DNA of 64,000 nucleotides from Qaidamihabitans albus (lineage in GTDB: Bacteria; Actinomycetota; Actinomycetes; Mycobacteriales; Pseudonocardiaceae): contig NZ_JAEHOB010000001.1 in assembly GCF_016464705.1 (NCBI RefSeq), forward strand, positions 530,721-594,720, given 5' to 3'. The translations under genes and the position numbers were made by a program. The notes below the pieces were generated by a model. That model saw nothing but the letters and a program-made list of their open reading frames with translations, was not told the DNA's origin and did no database searches. Shown here piece after piece: positions 40,710 to 49,188 of the stretch; positions within the stretch are counted from its first letter, which is position 1; each line of letters begins with the position of its first letter.

Positions 40710-41963
40710 ATGAGGCGATTGATCGCGCTCACCTGCGCGTCGGCACTGGTGCTGGCGGCATGTGGCACCAAGGGCGGCGGTTCCGACGAGAGCGGCGAAG
40801 GCGCGGGCGGGGTCACGACCGGCGTCGGCGTCACCGACTCCGAGATCACGCTCGGGGTGATGACCGACCAGACCGGGCCGTTCAAGAACCTCTCGACGGG
40901 CATCACGCACGGCAACGAGCTCTGGGTCGAGGACGTCAACGCCGCGGGCGGCGTGTGCGACCGCCAGGTCAAGCTGGAGATCGTCGACCACGGCTACAAG
41001 GCCGACACGGCGAAGACGCTGTACCCGCAGATGGAGCCGAAGGTGCTCGGTTTCGTGCAGCTCGTCGGCTCGCCGATCATGGCGGCGCTGGGTGGCGACC
41101 TCGAGGCGGACGAGATGACGACCACCCCGGCGTCGTGGTCCTCGGAGCTGCTGGGCAATCCGTACGTGATGATCGTCGGGACCACCTACGACGTCGAGAT
41201 GATCGACGGGCTCTCCTACCTGCAGGAGGAGGGCATGATCTCCGACGGCGACACGGTCGGGCACATCTACATCGACGGCGAGTACGGCGCGAACGGCCTG
41301 CGCGGCGCCCGCTACTACGCCGAGCAGCACGACCTCAAGCTGCGCGAGGTCAAGATCACCTCCAGCGACAACGACCTGACCAACATCGTCACCGGGCTCA
41401 AGGGACAGGGCGTCAAGGCGATCCTGCTCACCACCACGCCCACCCAGACCGGATCGGCCGCGGCGGCGAACAAGGCGCTCGGCCTGAACGTGCCGATCCT
41501 CGGCAACAACCCGACGTTCGACCCGTTGCTGCACGACAGCCCGGCCGCGGGCGCGCTGGACCAGCTCTACGTCGTGGCGAGCAGCGTGCCGTTCTCGGCG
41601 GACATCCCGAAGGCACAGGAGGTCGCGCAGAAGTACAAGGACGCGAACTTCACCGCGCCGCCGAACGCGGGCGTGCCCTACGGCTACGCGGTGGCCGAGG
41701 TGTGGGGCACCGTGCTGGAGAAGGCTTGTGAGAACGGCGACCTGACCCGGGCGGGCGTGCACCAGGCGCTGGAGGAGACGACGTCGGCGGAGACCGGCGA
41801 TCTGGTGGCGGCGCTGGACTTCTCGCAGCCGGGAGCCCCGGCCACCCGCGAGGTGTACGTGGCGCAGCCGGACGCCTCCGTCGAGGGCGGCATGAAGTAC
41901 GTCAAGCAGCTCTTCGAGGCCGAGGACGCGAAGAACTACAAGGCACCGCACGAAGGCCAGTGA
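40710..41963 (+). CDS. livK: ABC transporter substrate-binding lipoprotein (LivK-like)
   Basis: A 417-residue Leu/Ile/Val-binding-like lipoprotein. The signal ends in L-V-L-A-A-C (Cys near 18), a Gly/Ser-rich linker follows, then I-T-L-G-V-M-T-D-Q-T-G-P, W-V-E-D-V-N-A-A-G-G and G-A-R-Y-Y-A-E. The ATG is preceded by GGAAAGGAATGAGG. Amino acids are the default ligand for the group, but relatives also bind urea, amides and aromatic acids. Next to it is a MetE-like gene, so a sulfur compound is worth considering. A perfect terminator hairpin follows. Confidence 0.87.
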   Translation: MRRLIALTCASALVLAACGTKGGGSDESGEGAGGVTTGVGVTDSEITLGVMTDQTGPFKNLSTGITHGNELWVEDVNAAGGVCDRQVKLEIVDHGYKADTAKTLYPQMEPKVLGFVQLVGSPIMAALGGDLEADEMTTTPASWSSELLGNPYVMIVGTTYDVEMIDGLSYLQEEGMISDGDTVGHIYIDGEYGANGLRGARYYAEQHDLKLREVKITSSDNDLTNIVTGLKGQGVKAILLTTTPTQTGSAAAANKALGLNVPILGNNPTFDPLLHDSPAAGALDQLYVVASSVPFSADIPKAQEVAQKYKDANFTAPPNAGVPYGYAVAEVWGTVLEKACENGDLTRAGVHQALEETTSAETGDLVAALDFSQPGAPATREVYVAQPDASVEGGMKYVKQLFEAEDAKNYKAPHEGQ

Positions 41964-41970
41964 CGGTCGC

Positions 41971-42010
41971 GGTGAAGGCCACCGGGCACGGCAGCCCGGT
42001 GGCCTTCACC
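41971..42010 (+). terminator. Terminator of the liv operon
   Basis: GGTGAAGGCCACCGGGC pairs perfectly (17 bp) with GCCCGGTGGCCTTCACC around a six-base loop, eight bases after the livK stop. Confidence 0.9.
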
Positions 42011-42087
42011 GCAAGACCATTTTCACCTTATGGAAGGATTCCGTTCTCGTATTGAATGCGCTAGCGGCGACATGTGAGGATTCGGCA

Positions 42088-43209
42088 ATGAGTCAGCGTT
42101 CGACACCTCCGTTTCGCGCAGACCACGTAGGCAGCCTTCTTCGGCCGGCCGAGTTACATCAAGCGCGGGAGAAGGCCGCGAAGGGTCTGATCAGTTCCGG
42201 CGAGCTGCGAGAGATCGAGGACGACGCGATCCGCGGTGTCGTCGAGATGCAGCGCAAGGCCGGGCTGCGATCGGCCACCGACGGCGAGTTCCGCCGGGCC
42301 TCGTGGCACATGGACTTCATCTACCAGCTCGGTGGCGTCTCCAAGAGCGACGAGCGGCTGCACGTGAAGTTCCACAACGCCGCGGGCGACCTCGAATTCA
42401 GCCCGCCCGGGCTGCAGGTCGACGGCAAGGTGAACCTGAACAAGACGATCTTCGGTGACGACTTCGCGTACCTACGCTCCATTGTGGACTCGGGCGTCAC
42501 GCCGAAGCTGACGATTCCCTCCCCCAGCATGGTGTACTACCGGGGCGGCCGAGCCGCGGTCGACGAGACGGTGTACCCCGATCTGGAGGACTTCTTCACC
42601 GACCTCTCCGCCGCCTATGCCAACCAGATCAAGGGGATGGGCGCGCTCGGCTGCACCTACCTCCAGCTCGACGACACCAGCCTCGCCTACCTCAACGATC
42701 CGAACCAGCGCGAGATGGTCGCCAGGATGGGCGGCGACCCGGAGACGCTGCACCTGCGCAACATCAAGACGATGAACGCCGCGATCGCCGCGAAGCCCGA
42801 GGGCATGGCGATCACCACCCACCTGTGCCGCGGCAACTTCCGCTCGTCGTGGGCCGCCGAGGGCAGCTACGACTTCGTCGCCGAGGCGCTGTTCAACGAG
42901 CTCGACGTGAACGGCTTCTTCCTGGAGTTCGACGACGAGCGCTCGGGTGGCTTCGAGCCGCTGCGGTTCGTGCCGAAGGACAAGTACGTGGTGCTCGGCC
43001 TGGTCACGACCAAGACCGGCGAGCTGGAATCGATGGACATGCTCGAACGGCGCATCGAGCAGGCGTCGAAGTACGTCGACATCGAGCAGCTCTGCCTGTC
43101 GCCGCAGTGCGGCTTCTCCTCCACCGAGGAGGGCAACGACCTGACCGAGGAGGAGCAGCGCCGCAAGCTGGAGCGGATCGTGGAGACCGCCGCCAAGGTC
43201 TGGGGCTGA
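42088..43209 (+). CDS. MetE-like cobalamin-independent methyltransferase (YxjG/YxjH type)
   Basis: A 373-residue enzyme matching the C-terminal barrel of MetE only. It begins R-A-D-H-V-G-S-L-L-R-P, typical for the family. Zinc ligands are H and C in T-T-H-L-C-R-G-N, E and C in the barrel, and C in L-S-P-Q-C-G-F. Such stand-alone proteins move methyl groups from an unknown donor, in Bacillus under S-box control, and do not carry the folate-binding N-terminal half. The ATG is preceded by GTGAGGA; the frame extends twelve codons upstream. It has its own A/T-rich leader, with the palindrome ATGGAAGGATTCCGT about 45 bases ahead. Confidence 0.85.
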   Translation: MSQRSTPPFRADHVGSLLRPAELHQAREKAAKGLISSGELREIEDDAIRGVVEMQRKAGLRSATDGEFRRASWHMDFIYQLGGVSKSDERLHVKFHNAAGDLEFSPPGLQVDGKVNLNKTIFGDDFAYLRSIVDSGVTPKLTIPSPSMVYYRGGRAAVDETVYPDLEDFFTDLSAAYANQIKGMGALGCTYLQLDDTSLAYLNDPNQREMVARMGGDPETLHLRNIKTMNAAIAAKPEGMAITTHLCRGNFRSSWAAEGSYDFVAEALFNELDVNGFFLEFDDERSGGFEPLRFVPKDKYVVLGLVTTKTGELESMDMLERRIEQASKYVDIEQLCLSPQCGFSSTEEGNDLTEEEQRRKLERIVETAAKVWG

Positions 43210-43229
43210 CCCCACCCGCCCGCTCTTCT

Positions 43230-43282
43230 GCCATGAAAGACTCGTTACTGGCGAAAAATGCCAGTAACGAGTCTTTTATGGC
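43230..43282. terminator. Two-way terminator hairpin
   Basis: GCCATGAAAGACTCGTTACTGGC pairs with GCCAGTAACGAGTCTTTTATGGC across GAAAAAT (23 bp, one G-T pair). It lies between the convergent metE-like and ktrA genes. The sequence differs from the CTCGTGAG family but does the same job. Confidence 0.88.
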
Positions 43283-43293
43283 ACTTCGCCGCG

Positions 43294-43959
43294 TCAGGTG
43301 AGGTCGGCGAAACGTTCCACCTCGTCGCGGCGGCCCGCCACCACAAGGATGTCGTCCGGGTGGACGACCGTCTCGGCCGTGGCGTAGGTGAAGCCCTTGC
43401 CGGAGCGCTTGATGCCCACCACCGTCACGCCGTACTTGTGCCGCAGCCGGGTGTCACCGAGGGCCTTGCCGATGGCCTCGGCGGGGGCGGTCGTCTTGAC
43501 GATCGCGTAGTCGTCCTCGAACTCGATGTAGTCCAGCATCCGGCCGGTCACCAGGTGCGCCACCCGCTCGCCCATCTCGTGCTCCGGCAGCACGACGTGA
43601 TGCGCGCCCACGCGCTCCAGGATCCGGCCGTGCTGGCGGCTGACCGCCTTCGCCCAGATGTTCGGGATCGCCAGCTCGGAAAGCACGGACGTGGTGAGGA
43701 TGCTCGCCTCGATGTCGGAGCCGATGCTCACCACGGCCCGCCGGAAGTCGGGCACGCCGAGCTGGCTGAGCGCGTCGACGTCGGTCGTGTCGGCGACGAC
43801 GGTGTGCGTCAGCTCGTCGGCGAGACGCTGCACGCGTTTGTGGTCGCGGTCGATGCCGAGCACCTCACCGCCCGAACGGGTCAGCTCCCTGGCGAGCGAG
43901 CTGCCGAACCTGCCGAGCCCGATCACGACGACGCGATGGCTCCTGTGCCGGTTAGCCAA
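43294..43959 (-). CDS. ktrA: KtrA/TrkA-type potassium channel regulatory subunit
   Basis: A 221-residue cytoplasmic RCK protein. The N-terminal nucleotide fold has V-V-I-G-L-G-R-F-G-S-S near residue 11 and the ribose-binding acidic residue in G-I-D-R-D. The C-terminal TrkA-C domain has V-V-G-I-K-R and P-D-D-I-L-V-V-A-G. It gates the KtrB/TrkH pore in response to nucleotides. It starts inside the end of the ktrB gene (eight-base overlap). Confidence 0.9.
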   Translation of the reverse strand: MANRHRSHRVVVIGLGRFGSSLARELTRSGGEVLGIDRDHKRVQRLADELTHTVVADTTDVDALSQLGVPDFRRAVVSIGSDIEASILTTSVLSELAIPNIWAKAVSRQHGRILERVGAHHVVLPEHEMGERVAHLVTGRMLDYIEFEDDYAIVKTTAPAEAIGKALGDTRLRHKYGVTVVGIKRSGKGFTYATAETVVHPDDILVVAGRRDEVERFADLT

Positions 43960-45319
43960 CGATCGGCCTCTCTTCCGGTAGTTCGTAACGTCGGGTGCGC
44001 TCGCGCAGCGCCAGCGCAGAGGCGAGCGTGATCGGCCCGAGGCGGCCGAGGAACATGAGCACCGTGAGCACCAGCTCGCCGGTGGCGGGCAGGCCCGCGG
44101 TGATGCCCGTCGAAAGGCCCACGGTCGCGAACGCCGACACCGCCTCGAAAAGCACCGCGTCCAGTGTGAACGGCGTCAGCGTCAGCAAGATCAGCGTACC
44201 GCTCACCACGGCACCGACACTGAGCAGCGCGACCGTGAGGGCCTGGCGTTGCGTGCTCGCGGTGAGCCTGCGGCCCATCACGTGCACTGTGGGCTCGCCG
44301 CGGATCTCGGCGAGGATGACGAAGGCGAGCAGGGCGAACGTGGTGACCTTGATGCCGCCCGCCGTGCCCGCGCTGCCACCGCCGATGAACATCAGGATGT
44401 CGTTGACGAGCAGCGTTCCGGGCTCCATCTGGCCGACATCGATGCTGTTGAACCCGGCCGTGCGCGGCATCACCCCGTGGAACAGCCCGGCGAGCAGCTT
44501 GCCGCCGATCCCGAGGGCGCCGAGCGTCTCGGGGTTGTTCCATTCGGCCGCGGCGATGGTCACGGCGCCCAGGCCGAGCAGCACGCCGGTGGTCAGCAGG
44601 GTGATCTTCGCGTGCAGCGACCAGCGCCGCCGGCCGCGCCTGCGCCGCCAGATCTCGATCCACACCGGGAAGCCGAGGCCGCCGGCGAGCACCGCGACGA
44701 TCACCGGCAGGCAGATCCACGGATCGGTGGCGAACCGCACGAGGCTGTCCGGGTACAGCGCGAAGCCCGCGTTGTTGAACGCGGAGACGGCGTGGAAGAC
44801 CCCGTGGTAGACCGCCTCGCCCCAGCCGTAGCCGTACCCGAGCCCGAGCCGCGCGGTCAGCAGGATGCTGGTGGCCAGCTCGAACAGCAGGCTGATCAGC
44901 ACGACCCCGCCGACCACGCGGCGGACGTCACCGAGGTCGAGTGCCTTGGTCTCGGTCTGCGCGGTCAGTTGCAGCCGCAGCCCGAACCGGCGGACGACCA
45001 GCAGGCCGAGCAGCGACGCGATCGTCATGATGCCGAGGCCGCCCACCTGGATCAGCCCGAGGATGACCAGCTCCCCGAACGTCGACCAATGCGTCGGCGT
45101 GTCCACCACGACGAGCCCGGTGACGCAGACGGCGGAGGTGGCGGTGAACAGCGCCGAGACGAAGCCCGTCGACTGTCCGGGCGCGGCGGCGGCGGGTAGG
45201 AGCAGCAGGACGGTGCCCACGGCGATCGCCGAGGCGAACGCGGTGACGACGATCCGCGCGGGATGGCGCCAGCTCGGAACGAACCGGCGCAGCACGCCCC
45301 GGGTCAGCGCAAGCGTCAC
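43952..45319 (-). CDS. ktrB: KtrB/TrkH-type potassium uptake pore
   Basis: A 455-residue membrane protein with four pore repeats, each with a selectivity-like Gly: T-S-A-V-C-V-T-G-L near 63, S-A-F-N-N-A-G-F near 185, M-P-R-T-A-G-F-N-S near 295 and F-A-T-V-G-L-S-T-G near 408. The G-G-G-S-A-G-T-A-G-G loop in the third repeat is the gating loop typical of Trk/Ktr. I start at GTG behind GGAGCGG; the frame continues far upstream over the iclR gene without membrane sequence. Confidence 0.89.
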   Translation of the reverse strand: MTLALTRGVLRRFVPSWRHPARIVVTAFASAIAVGTVLLLLPAAAAPGQSTGFVSALFTATSAVCVTGLVVVDTPTHWSTFGELVILGLIQVGGLGIMTIASLLGLLVVRRFGLRLQLTAQTETKALDLGDVRRVVGGVVLISLLFELATSILLTARLGLGYGYGWGEAVYHGVFHAVSAFNNAGFALYPDSLVRFATDPWICLPVIVAVLAGGLGFPVWIEIWRRRRGRRRWSLHAKITLLTTGVLLGLGAVTIAAAEWNNPETLGALGIGGKLLAGLFHGVMPRTAGFNSIDVGQMEPGTLLVNDILMFIGGGSAGTAGGIKVTTFALLAFVILAEIRGEPTVHVMGRRLTASTQRQALTVALLSVGAVVSGTLILLTLTPFTLDAVLFEAVSAFATVGLSTGITAGLPATGELVLTVLMFLGRLGPITLASALALRERTRRYELPEERPIVG

Positions 45320-45403
45320 ATCACCGCTCCGTTCGTCCACGGATCTCCGCCGCGCAGCGTATGCCTGACCTGCGGGTTGCGTGCGGGAGATCGACACACT
45401 TGA

Positions 45404-46210
45404 GTGAGTGGGGTGCGGCACAACGCGGAGGTATCCCCGTCGGTCGCCGGCCGGGTCCTGGACGTGCTCGACGCGTTCTCCCCGGACCGGCCCGTGCTGA
45501 CCCTGTCCGAACTCGCCCGCCGCGCCGGCCTGCCGCTGTCCACGACCCACCGGCTGGTGCGGGAGCTGACCGCGCGGGGTGCGCTGGAGCGCGACGACGA
45601 CGGCGGCTACCGGGTGGGGCTCTGGCTGTGGGAGGTGGCCTCGCTCGCGCCACACGGCCCCGGCCTGCGGGAGAGCGCGCTGCCGTTCCTGGAGGACCTG
45701 TACGAGGCCACCCACCAGAATGTGCAGCTCGCGGTGCTCGACGCCGCCGAGGTGGTCTACCTGGAGCGCATCTCGGGCCGGCACGCGATCCGGATCCAGT
45801 CGCGGGTCGGCGGCAGGCTGCCCGTGCACGCGACCGGCGTCGGCCTCGTGCTGCTGGCGTACGCGCCCGCCGCCGTGCAGGAGCAGGTGCTGGCGGCACC
45901 GTTGAAGCGCTACTCGGCGAAGACGATCTCCTCCGCCGCCCGGCTGCGCAGGGAACTCGCGGAGGTGCGGCGCAACGGGTACGCGATCAGCGACGGCCAG
46001 ATCGAGCTGGACGCGCTGTCGGTCGCGGCGCCCGTGTACGGCGGCGACGACACGGTGACGGCCGCGATCTCCATCGTGGTGCCCGCCGAGGGCACGGACC
46101 CGCGCACGCTCGTGCCTGCCGTGCGCGCCGCCGCGCGAGGCATCTCCCGCGTCCTCGGCGCTCCGCGCGCCGCCCACGTTCCGGGCGACGTGCACCGCGA
46201 GACGTTCTGA
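45404..46210 (+). CDS. IclR-family transcriptional regulator
   Basis: A 268-residue regulator. The N-terminal winged helix reads V-L-T-L-S-E-L-A-R-R-A-G-L-P-L-S-T-T-H-R-L-V-R-E-L, followed by the IclR effector domain with V-Y-L-E-R-I-S-G-R-H, L-P-V-H-A-T-G-V-G and N-G-Y-A-I-S-D-G-Q-I-E. It stands just upstream of pobA on the same strand; IclR-type PobR/PcaU regulators govern such genes, so control of 4-hydroxybenzoate use is likely. The GTG start lacks a good ribosome site; the next in-frame GTG is three codons on. Confidence 0.87.
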   Translation: MSGVRHNAEVSPSVAGRVLDVLDAFSPDRPVLTLSELARRAGLPLSTTHRLVRELTARGALERDDDGGYRVGLWLWEVASLAPHGPGLRESALPFLEDLYEATHQNVQLAVLDAAEVVYLERISGRHAIRIQSRVGGRLPVHATGVGLVLLAYAPAAVQEQVLAAPLKRYSAKTISSAARLRRELAEVRRNGYAISDGQIELDALSVAAPVYGGDDTVTAAISIVVPAEGTDPRTLVPAVRAAARGISRVLGAPRAAHVPGDVHRETF

Positions 46211-46221
46211 GTTCGGCAAAA

Positions 46222-46242
46222 CGCTTCCGGTGAATGGAAGCG
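46222..46242. promoter_or_regulatory. Inverted repeat between iclR and pobA
   Basis: CGCTTCC-N7-GGAAGCG, a 21-bp palindrome twelve bases after the iclR stop and about 105 bases before pobA. It may be the operator of the IclR protein or a small terminator; the lack of a U-tract favours an operator. Confidence 0.5.
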
Positions 46243-46280
46243 AAGGTGGCGCCGCCCGGTCCCGGCATCGCACCCTGTGC

Positions 46281-46322
46281 GGGCAGTGCGGGCAGTGCGG
46301 GCAGTGCGGGCAGTGCGGGCAG
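46281..46322 (+). repeat. Tandem GGGCAGTGC array in the pobA leader
   Basis: Four full copies of the nine-base unit GGGCAGTGC plus six bases of a fifth, all exact. The array ends 25 bases before the pobA start. Copy-number change could alter spacing between promoter and ribosome site. Confidence 0.88.
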
Positions 46323-46347
46323 AAAGCGGCAGGAACAGGAGGAATCG

Positions 46348-47529
46348 GTGACGGACACCCAGGTTGGCATCATCGGCGCGGGACCGGCGGGCCTGCTGCT
46401 CTCGTACCTGTTGCAGCTGGAGGGCGTCGACGCCGTGCTGCTGGAGACCCGCAGGAGGGAGTACATCGAGAAGCGCGTGCGGGCCGGGGTGTGCGAGCAG
46501 CCGACGGTCGAGTTGCTGCGGGAGATCGGTGTCGGCGGCAGGATGGAAGAGGAGGGCATGCCGCACCACGGCCTCTCGCTGCGCTTCGACGGCGAGGACC
46601 ATCGCATCGCGCTCACCGAGCTCACCGGCCGGTCGATCACCGTGTACGGGCAGCAGGAGATCGTCAAGGACCTCATCGCCGCGCACGTGGACAAGGGCCT
46701 GCCGATCGAGTTCGAGGTGTCCGACGTCGCGCTGCACGACCTCGACACCGAGCGGCCGCGCGTCACCTACACCGACGCGGACGGAAACGCGCGGGAGCTG
46801 AACTGCGCGGTGATCGCCGGCTGCGACGGCTTCCACGGGGTCAGCAGGCCCTCGATCCCGGCAGGCGGGCTGCGCACCTTCGACCACGAGTACCCGTTCG
46901 CCTGGCTCGGCGTGCTGGCGCGGACGCCGCCGTCACACGAGGAGCTGATCTACACCCGGCACGAGCGCGGCTTCGCTCTGCACAGCATGCGTTCGCCCGA
47001 GATCACCCGCCTCTACCTGCAGGTCGACCCGCGGGACACGATCGAGAACTGGTCCGACGACCGGATCTGGGCGGAGCTGGAACGGCGCCTGGAGACCACC
47101 TCGGCGGACTTCACCCTCCGCGAGGGGCCGGTGCTGGAGAAGAGCATCACCCCGATGCGCAGCTTCGTCGTCGAGCCGATGCAGTACGGCAGGCTTTTCC
47201 TCGCCGGAGACGCCGCCCACATCGTGCCGCCGACCGGCGCCAAGGGGATGAACCTCGCGATCGCCGACGTCCGCAACCTCTCCCGCGCCCTCACCGATCT
47301 GCTGCGCCGAAACCGGACCGACCGCGCGGAGTCCTACTCGGACACCTGCCTGCAGCGGGTGTGGCGGGCCGAGCACTTCTCCTGGTACATGACGTCGATG
47401 CTGCACACCGACCCGCAGGCCGACGAGTTCCAGCACCGGCTGCAACTGTCCCAGCTGCGCTACACCGCGTCGTCCACCGCGGCGGCGACCAGCCTGGCCG
47501 AGAACTACGTCGGCCTGCCCTTCGACTGA
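46348..47529 (+). CDS. pobA: 4-hydroxybenzoate 3-monooxygenase
   Basis: A 393-residue flavoprotein, the usual PobA length. The FAD fold is G-I-I-G-A-G-P-A-G-L-L at residues 7-17, the substrate region has R-V-R-A-G-V-C-E-Q near 45, the D-G motif is A-G-C-D-G-F-H-G-V, and the second FAD motif is L-A-G-D-A-A-H-I-V-P-P-T-G-A-K-G-M-N-L. It turns 4-hydroxybenzoate into protocatechuate with NAD(P)H and O2. GTG is chosen because AGGAGGAATCG stands before it; an in-frame ATG 38 codons earlier would translate the tandem repeat into an unlikely Gly-Ser-Ala leader. No pca genes are in the window. Confidence 0.92.
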   Translation: MTDTQVGIIGAGPAGLLLSYLLQLEGVDAVLLETRRREYIEKRVRAGVCEQPTVELLREIGVGGRMEEEGMPHHGLSLRFDGEDHRIALTELTGRSITVYGQQEIVKDLIAAHVDKGLPIEFEVSDVALHDLDTERPRVTYTDADGNARELNCAVIAGCDGFHGVSRPSIPAGGLRTFDHEYPFAWLGVLARTPPSHEELIYTRHERGFALHSMRSPEITRLYLQVDPRDTIENWSDDRIWAELERRLETTSADFTLREGPVLEKSITPMRSFVVEPMQYGRLFLAGDAAHIVPPTGAKGMNLAIADVRNLSRALTDLLRRNRTDRAESYSDTCLQRVWRAEHFSWYMTSMLHTDPQADEFQHRLQLSQLRYTASSTAAATSLAENYVGLPFD

Positions 47530-47550
47530 GCGAACCCAGTCGCCAGGGTC

Positions 47551-47595
47551 CTCGTGAGTGCGGACGCGAGTTCTAACTCGCGTCCGCACTCACGA
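47551..47595. repeat. Palindromic repeat, copy 5
   Basis: TCGTGAGTGCGGACGCGAGTT and AACTCGCGTCCGCACTCACGA form near-perfect 21-base arms around CT. It lies between the convergent pobA and gnd genes and probably ends both transcripts. Confidence 0.88.
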
Positions 47596-47597
47596 CC

Positions 47598-49037
47598 TCA
47601 GGCCGGGTGCTCGGTGCGGTCCTCGGTCGCCCATTCCGTGTGGAACGAGCCGTCCCGGTCGACCCTGCGGTAGGTGTGCGCGCCGAAGTAGTCCCGCTGG
47701 CCCTGCACCAGCGCGGCGGGCAGGCGCTCGGCGCGCAGCGCGTCGTAGTAGGCCAGCGCGGTGGAGAAGCCGGGGGTCGGGATGCCGAGCCGCACCGCCG
47801 TGGAGACCACCGACCGCCAGGCGTCCTGCGCGTCCTCCACAGCCTTGCGGAAGTCGCCACTGGTGAGCAGCGTTGGCAGGGCGGGCTCGGCCTCGTAGGC
47901 GGCCCGGATGTCGTCGAGGAACTTGGCGCGGATGATGCAGCCGCCCCGCCAGAGGGAGGCGACCGCGCCGAGGTCGATGTCCCAGCCGTACTCGGCGCTA
48001 CCCGCCTGGATCTGGTTGAACCCCTGCGCGTAGGCCACGACCTTGGAGGCGTACAGCGCCTGTTCGACGTCGTCGGCGAAGCTCTCCGCGGCCGCGCCCG
48101 TCAGGGGTGCGCGGGTCGGGCCGCCGAGCCCTCGCGTGGCTTCCCGCAGGTCTGCGTGGCCGGAGAGCGACCGCGCGAAGGTGGCCTCCGCGATGCCGGT
48201 GATCGGAACCCCCAGGTCGAGTCCGATCTGGACGGTCCAGCGCCCGGTGCCCTTCTGCTCGGCCTGGTCGGCGACCACGTCGACGAACGGCTTGCCGGTG
48301 GCGGCGTCGGTGTGCGCCAGCACCTCCGCGGTGATCTCGATCAGGTAGGAGTCGAGCCGCCCGGTGTTCCACGTCCGGAACACCTCCGCGATCTGCGCGG
48401 GCTCGTAGCCGAGCGCGCCGCGCAGCAGGTCGAACGACTCGGCGATGAGCTGCATGTCCGAGTACTCGATACCGTTGTGCACCATCTTGACGAAGTGCCC
48501 GGCGCCGTCCGGCCCGATGTGGGTGCAGCACGGGGTGCCGTCCACCTTGGCGGAGATGTCCTCCAGCAGCGGGCCGAGTGATTCGTAGGACTCCCTGGAG
48601 CCGCCGGGCATGATGCTCGGCCCGTGCAGCGCACCCTCCTCGCCACCGGAGACGCCGGTGCCGACGAAGTGCAGCCCCCGCTCGCGCAGCGCGGCCTCCC
48701 TGCGCCGGGTGTCGGCGAAATGCGCGTTGCCCGCGTCCACGATCACGTCACCGGGTTCGAGCAGCGGCGCGAACTCCTCGATCACCGCGTCGGTCGGTTC
48801 ACCGGCCTTCACCATCACGACGATCTGCCTCGGCCGCCTGAGCGCGTCGACGAACTCCCGTGCCGAGTACGCGGGAATGAACGTCCCCTCGGAGCCGAAC
48901 TGCTCCACCAGCTCGCGGGTGCGCTGCTCGGAGCGGTTGTGCAGGGCGACGGTGTGCCCGTGCCGTGCGAGGTTGCGGGCCAGGTTGCGGCCCATCACCG
49001 CCAGCCCGGTCACTCCGATGCTCGCCTTGTCACTCAT
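47598..49037 (-). CDS. gnd: 6-phosphogluconate dehydrogenase (decarboxylating)
   Basis: A 479-residue enzyme of the long (NADP) type. The N-terminal Rossmann motif is G-V-T-G-L-A-V-M-G-R-N-L-A-R-N, the substrate segment is G-T-G-V-S-G-G-E-E-G-A, the catalytic Lys is in H-F-V-K-M-V-H-N-G-I-E-Y, and the C-terminal helical domain contains G-R-W-T-V and R-D-Y-F-G-A-H-T-Y. It converts 6-phosphogluconate to ribulose-5-phosphate in the pentose phosphate path. GGAGGG precedes the ATG; upstream in-frame codons lack family sequence. Confidence 0.95.
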   Translation of the reverse strand: MSDKASIGVTGLAVMGRNLARNLARHGHTVALHNRSEQRTRELVEQFGSEGTFIPAYSAREFVDALRRPRQIVVMVKAGEPTDAVIEEFAPLLEPGDVIVDAGNAHFADTRRREAALRERGLHFVGTGVSGGEEGALHGPSIMPGGSRESYESLGPLLEDISAKVDGTPCCTHIGPDGAGHFVKMVHNGIEYSDMQLIAESFDLLRGALGYEPAQIAEVFRTWNTGRLDSYLIEITAEVLAHTDAATGKPFVDVVADQAEQKGTGRWTVQIGLDLGVPITGIAEATFARSLSGHADLREATRGLGGPTRAPLTGAAAESFADDVEQALYASKVVAYAQGFNQIQAGSAEYGWDIDLGAVASLWRGGCIIRAKFLDDIRAAYEAEPALPTLLTSGDFRKAVEDAQDAWRSVVSTAVRLGIPTPGFSTALAYYDALRAERLPAALVQGQRDYFGAHTYRRVDRDGSFHTEWATEDRTEHPA

Positions 49038-49188
49038 TCGTGTGCCCTCCAGTCCGCCGCCGTGGCCTGCGGCCACACTATCGAACCGGATAGGGGCACC
49101 CCTCGAATTCCGCGACGTGGAACGGTAACGTCAGGTGCCCGTGCGTCACGTGTGATAGGGGTCTCTAGGTGTCGAGCGAGGTCTGCTG

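Noticed and set aside
43952-46273. A 773-residue minus-strand frame covering ktrB and iclR
   Set aside because: Only the part from GTG 45319 has TrkH sequence. The rest is antisense to iclR and Arg/Pro-rich, as expected for shadow frames in high-GC DNA.
46234-46347. An N-terminal extension of PobA starting at ATG 46234
   Set aside because: It would translate the tandem array into Gly-Ser-Ala repeats, while GTG 46348 has a strong ribosome site and gives the normal PobA length.
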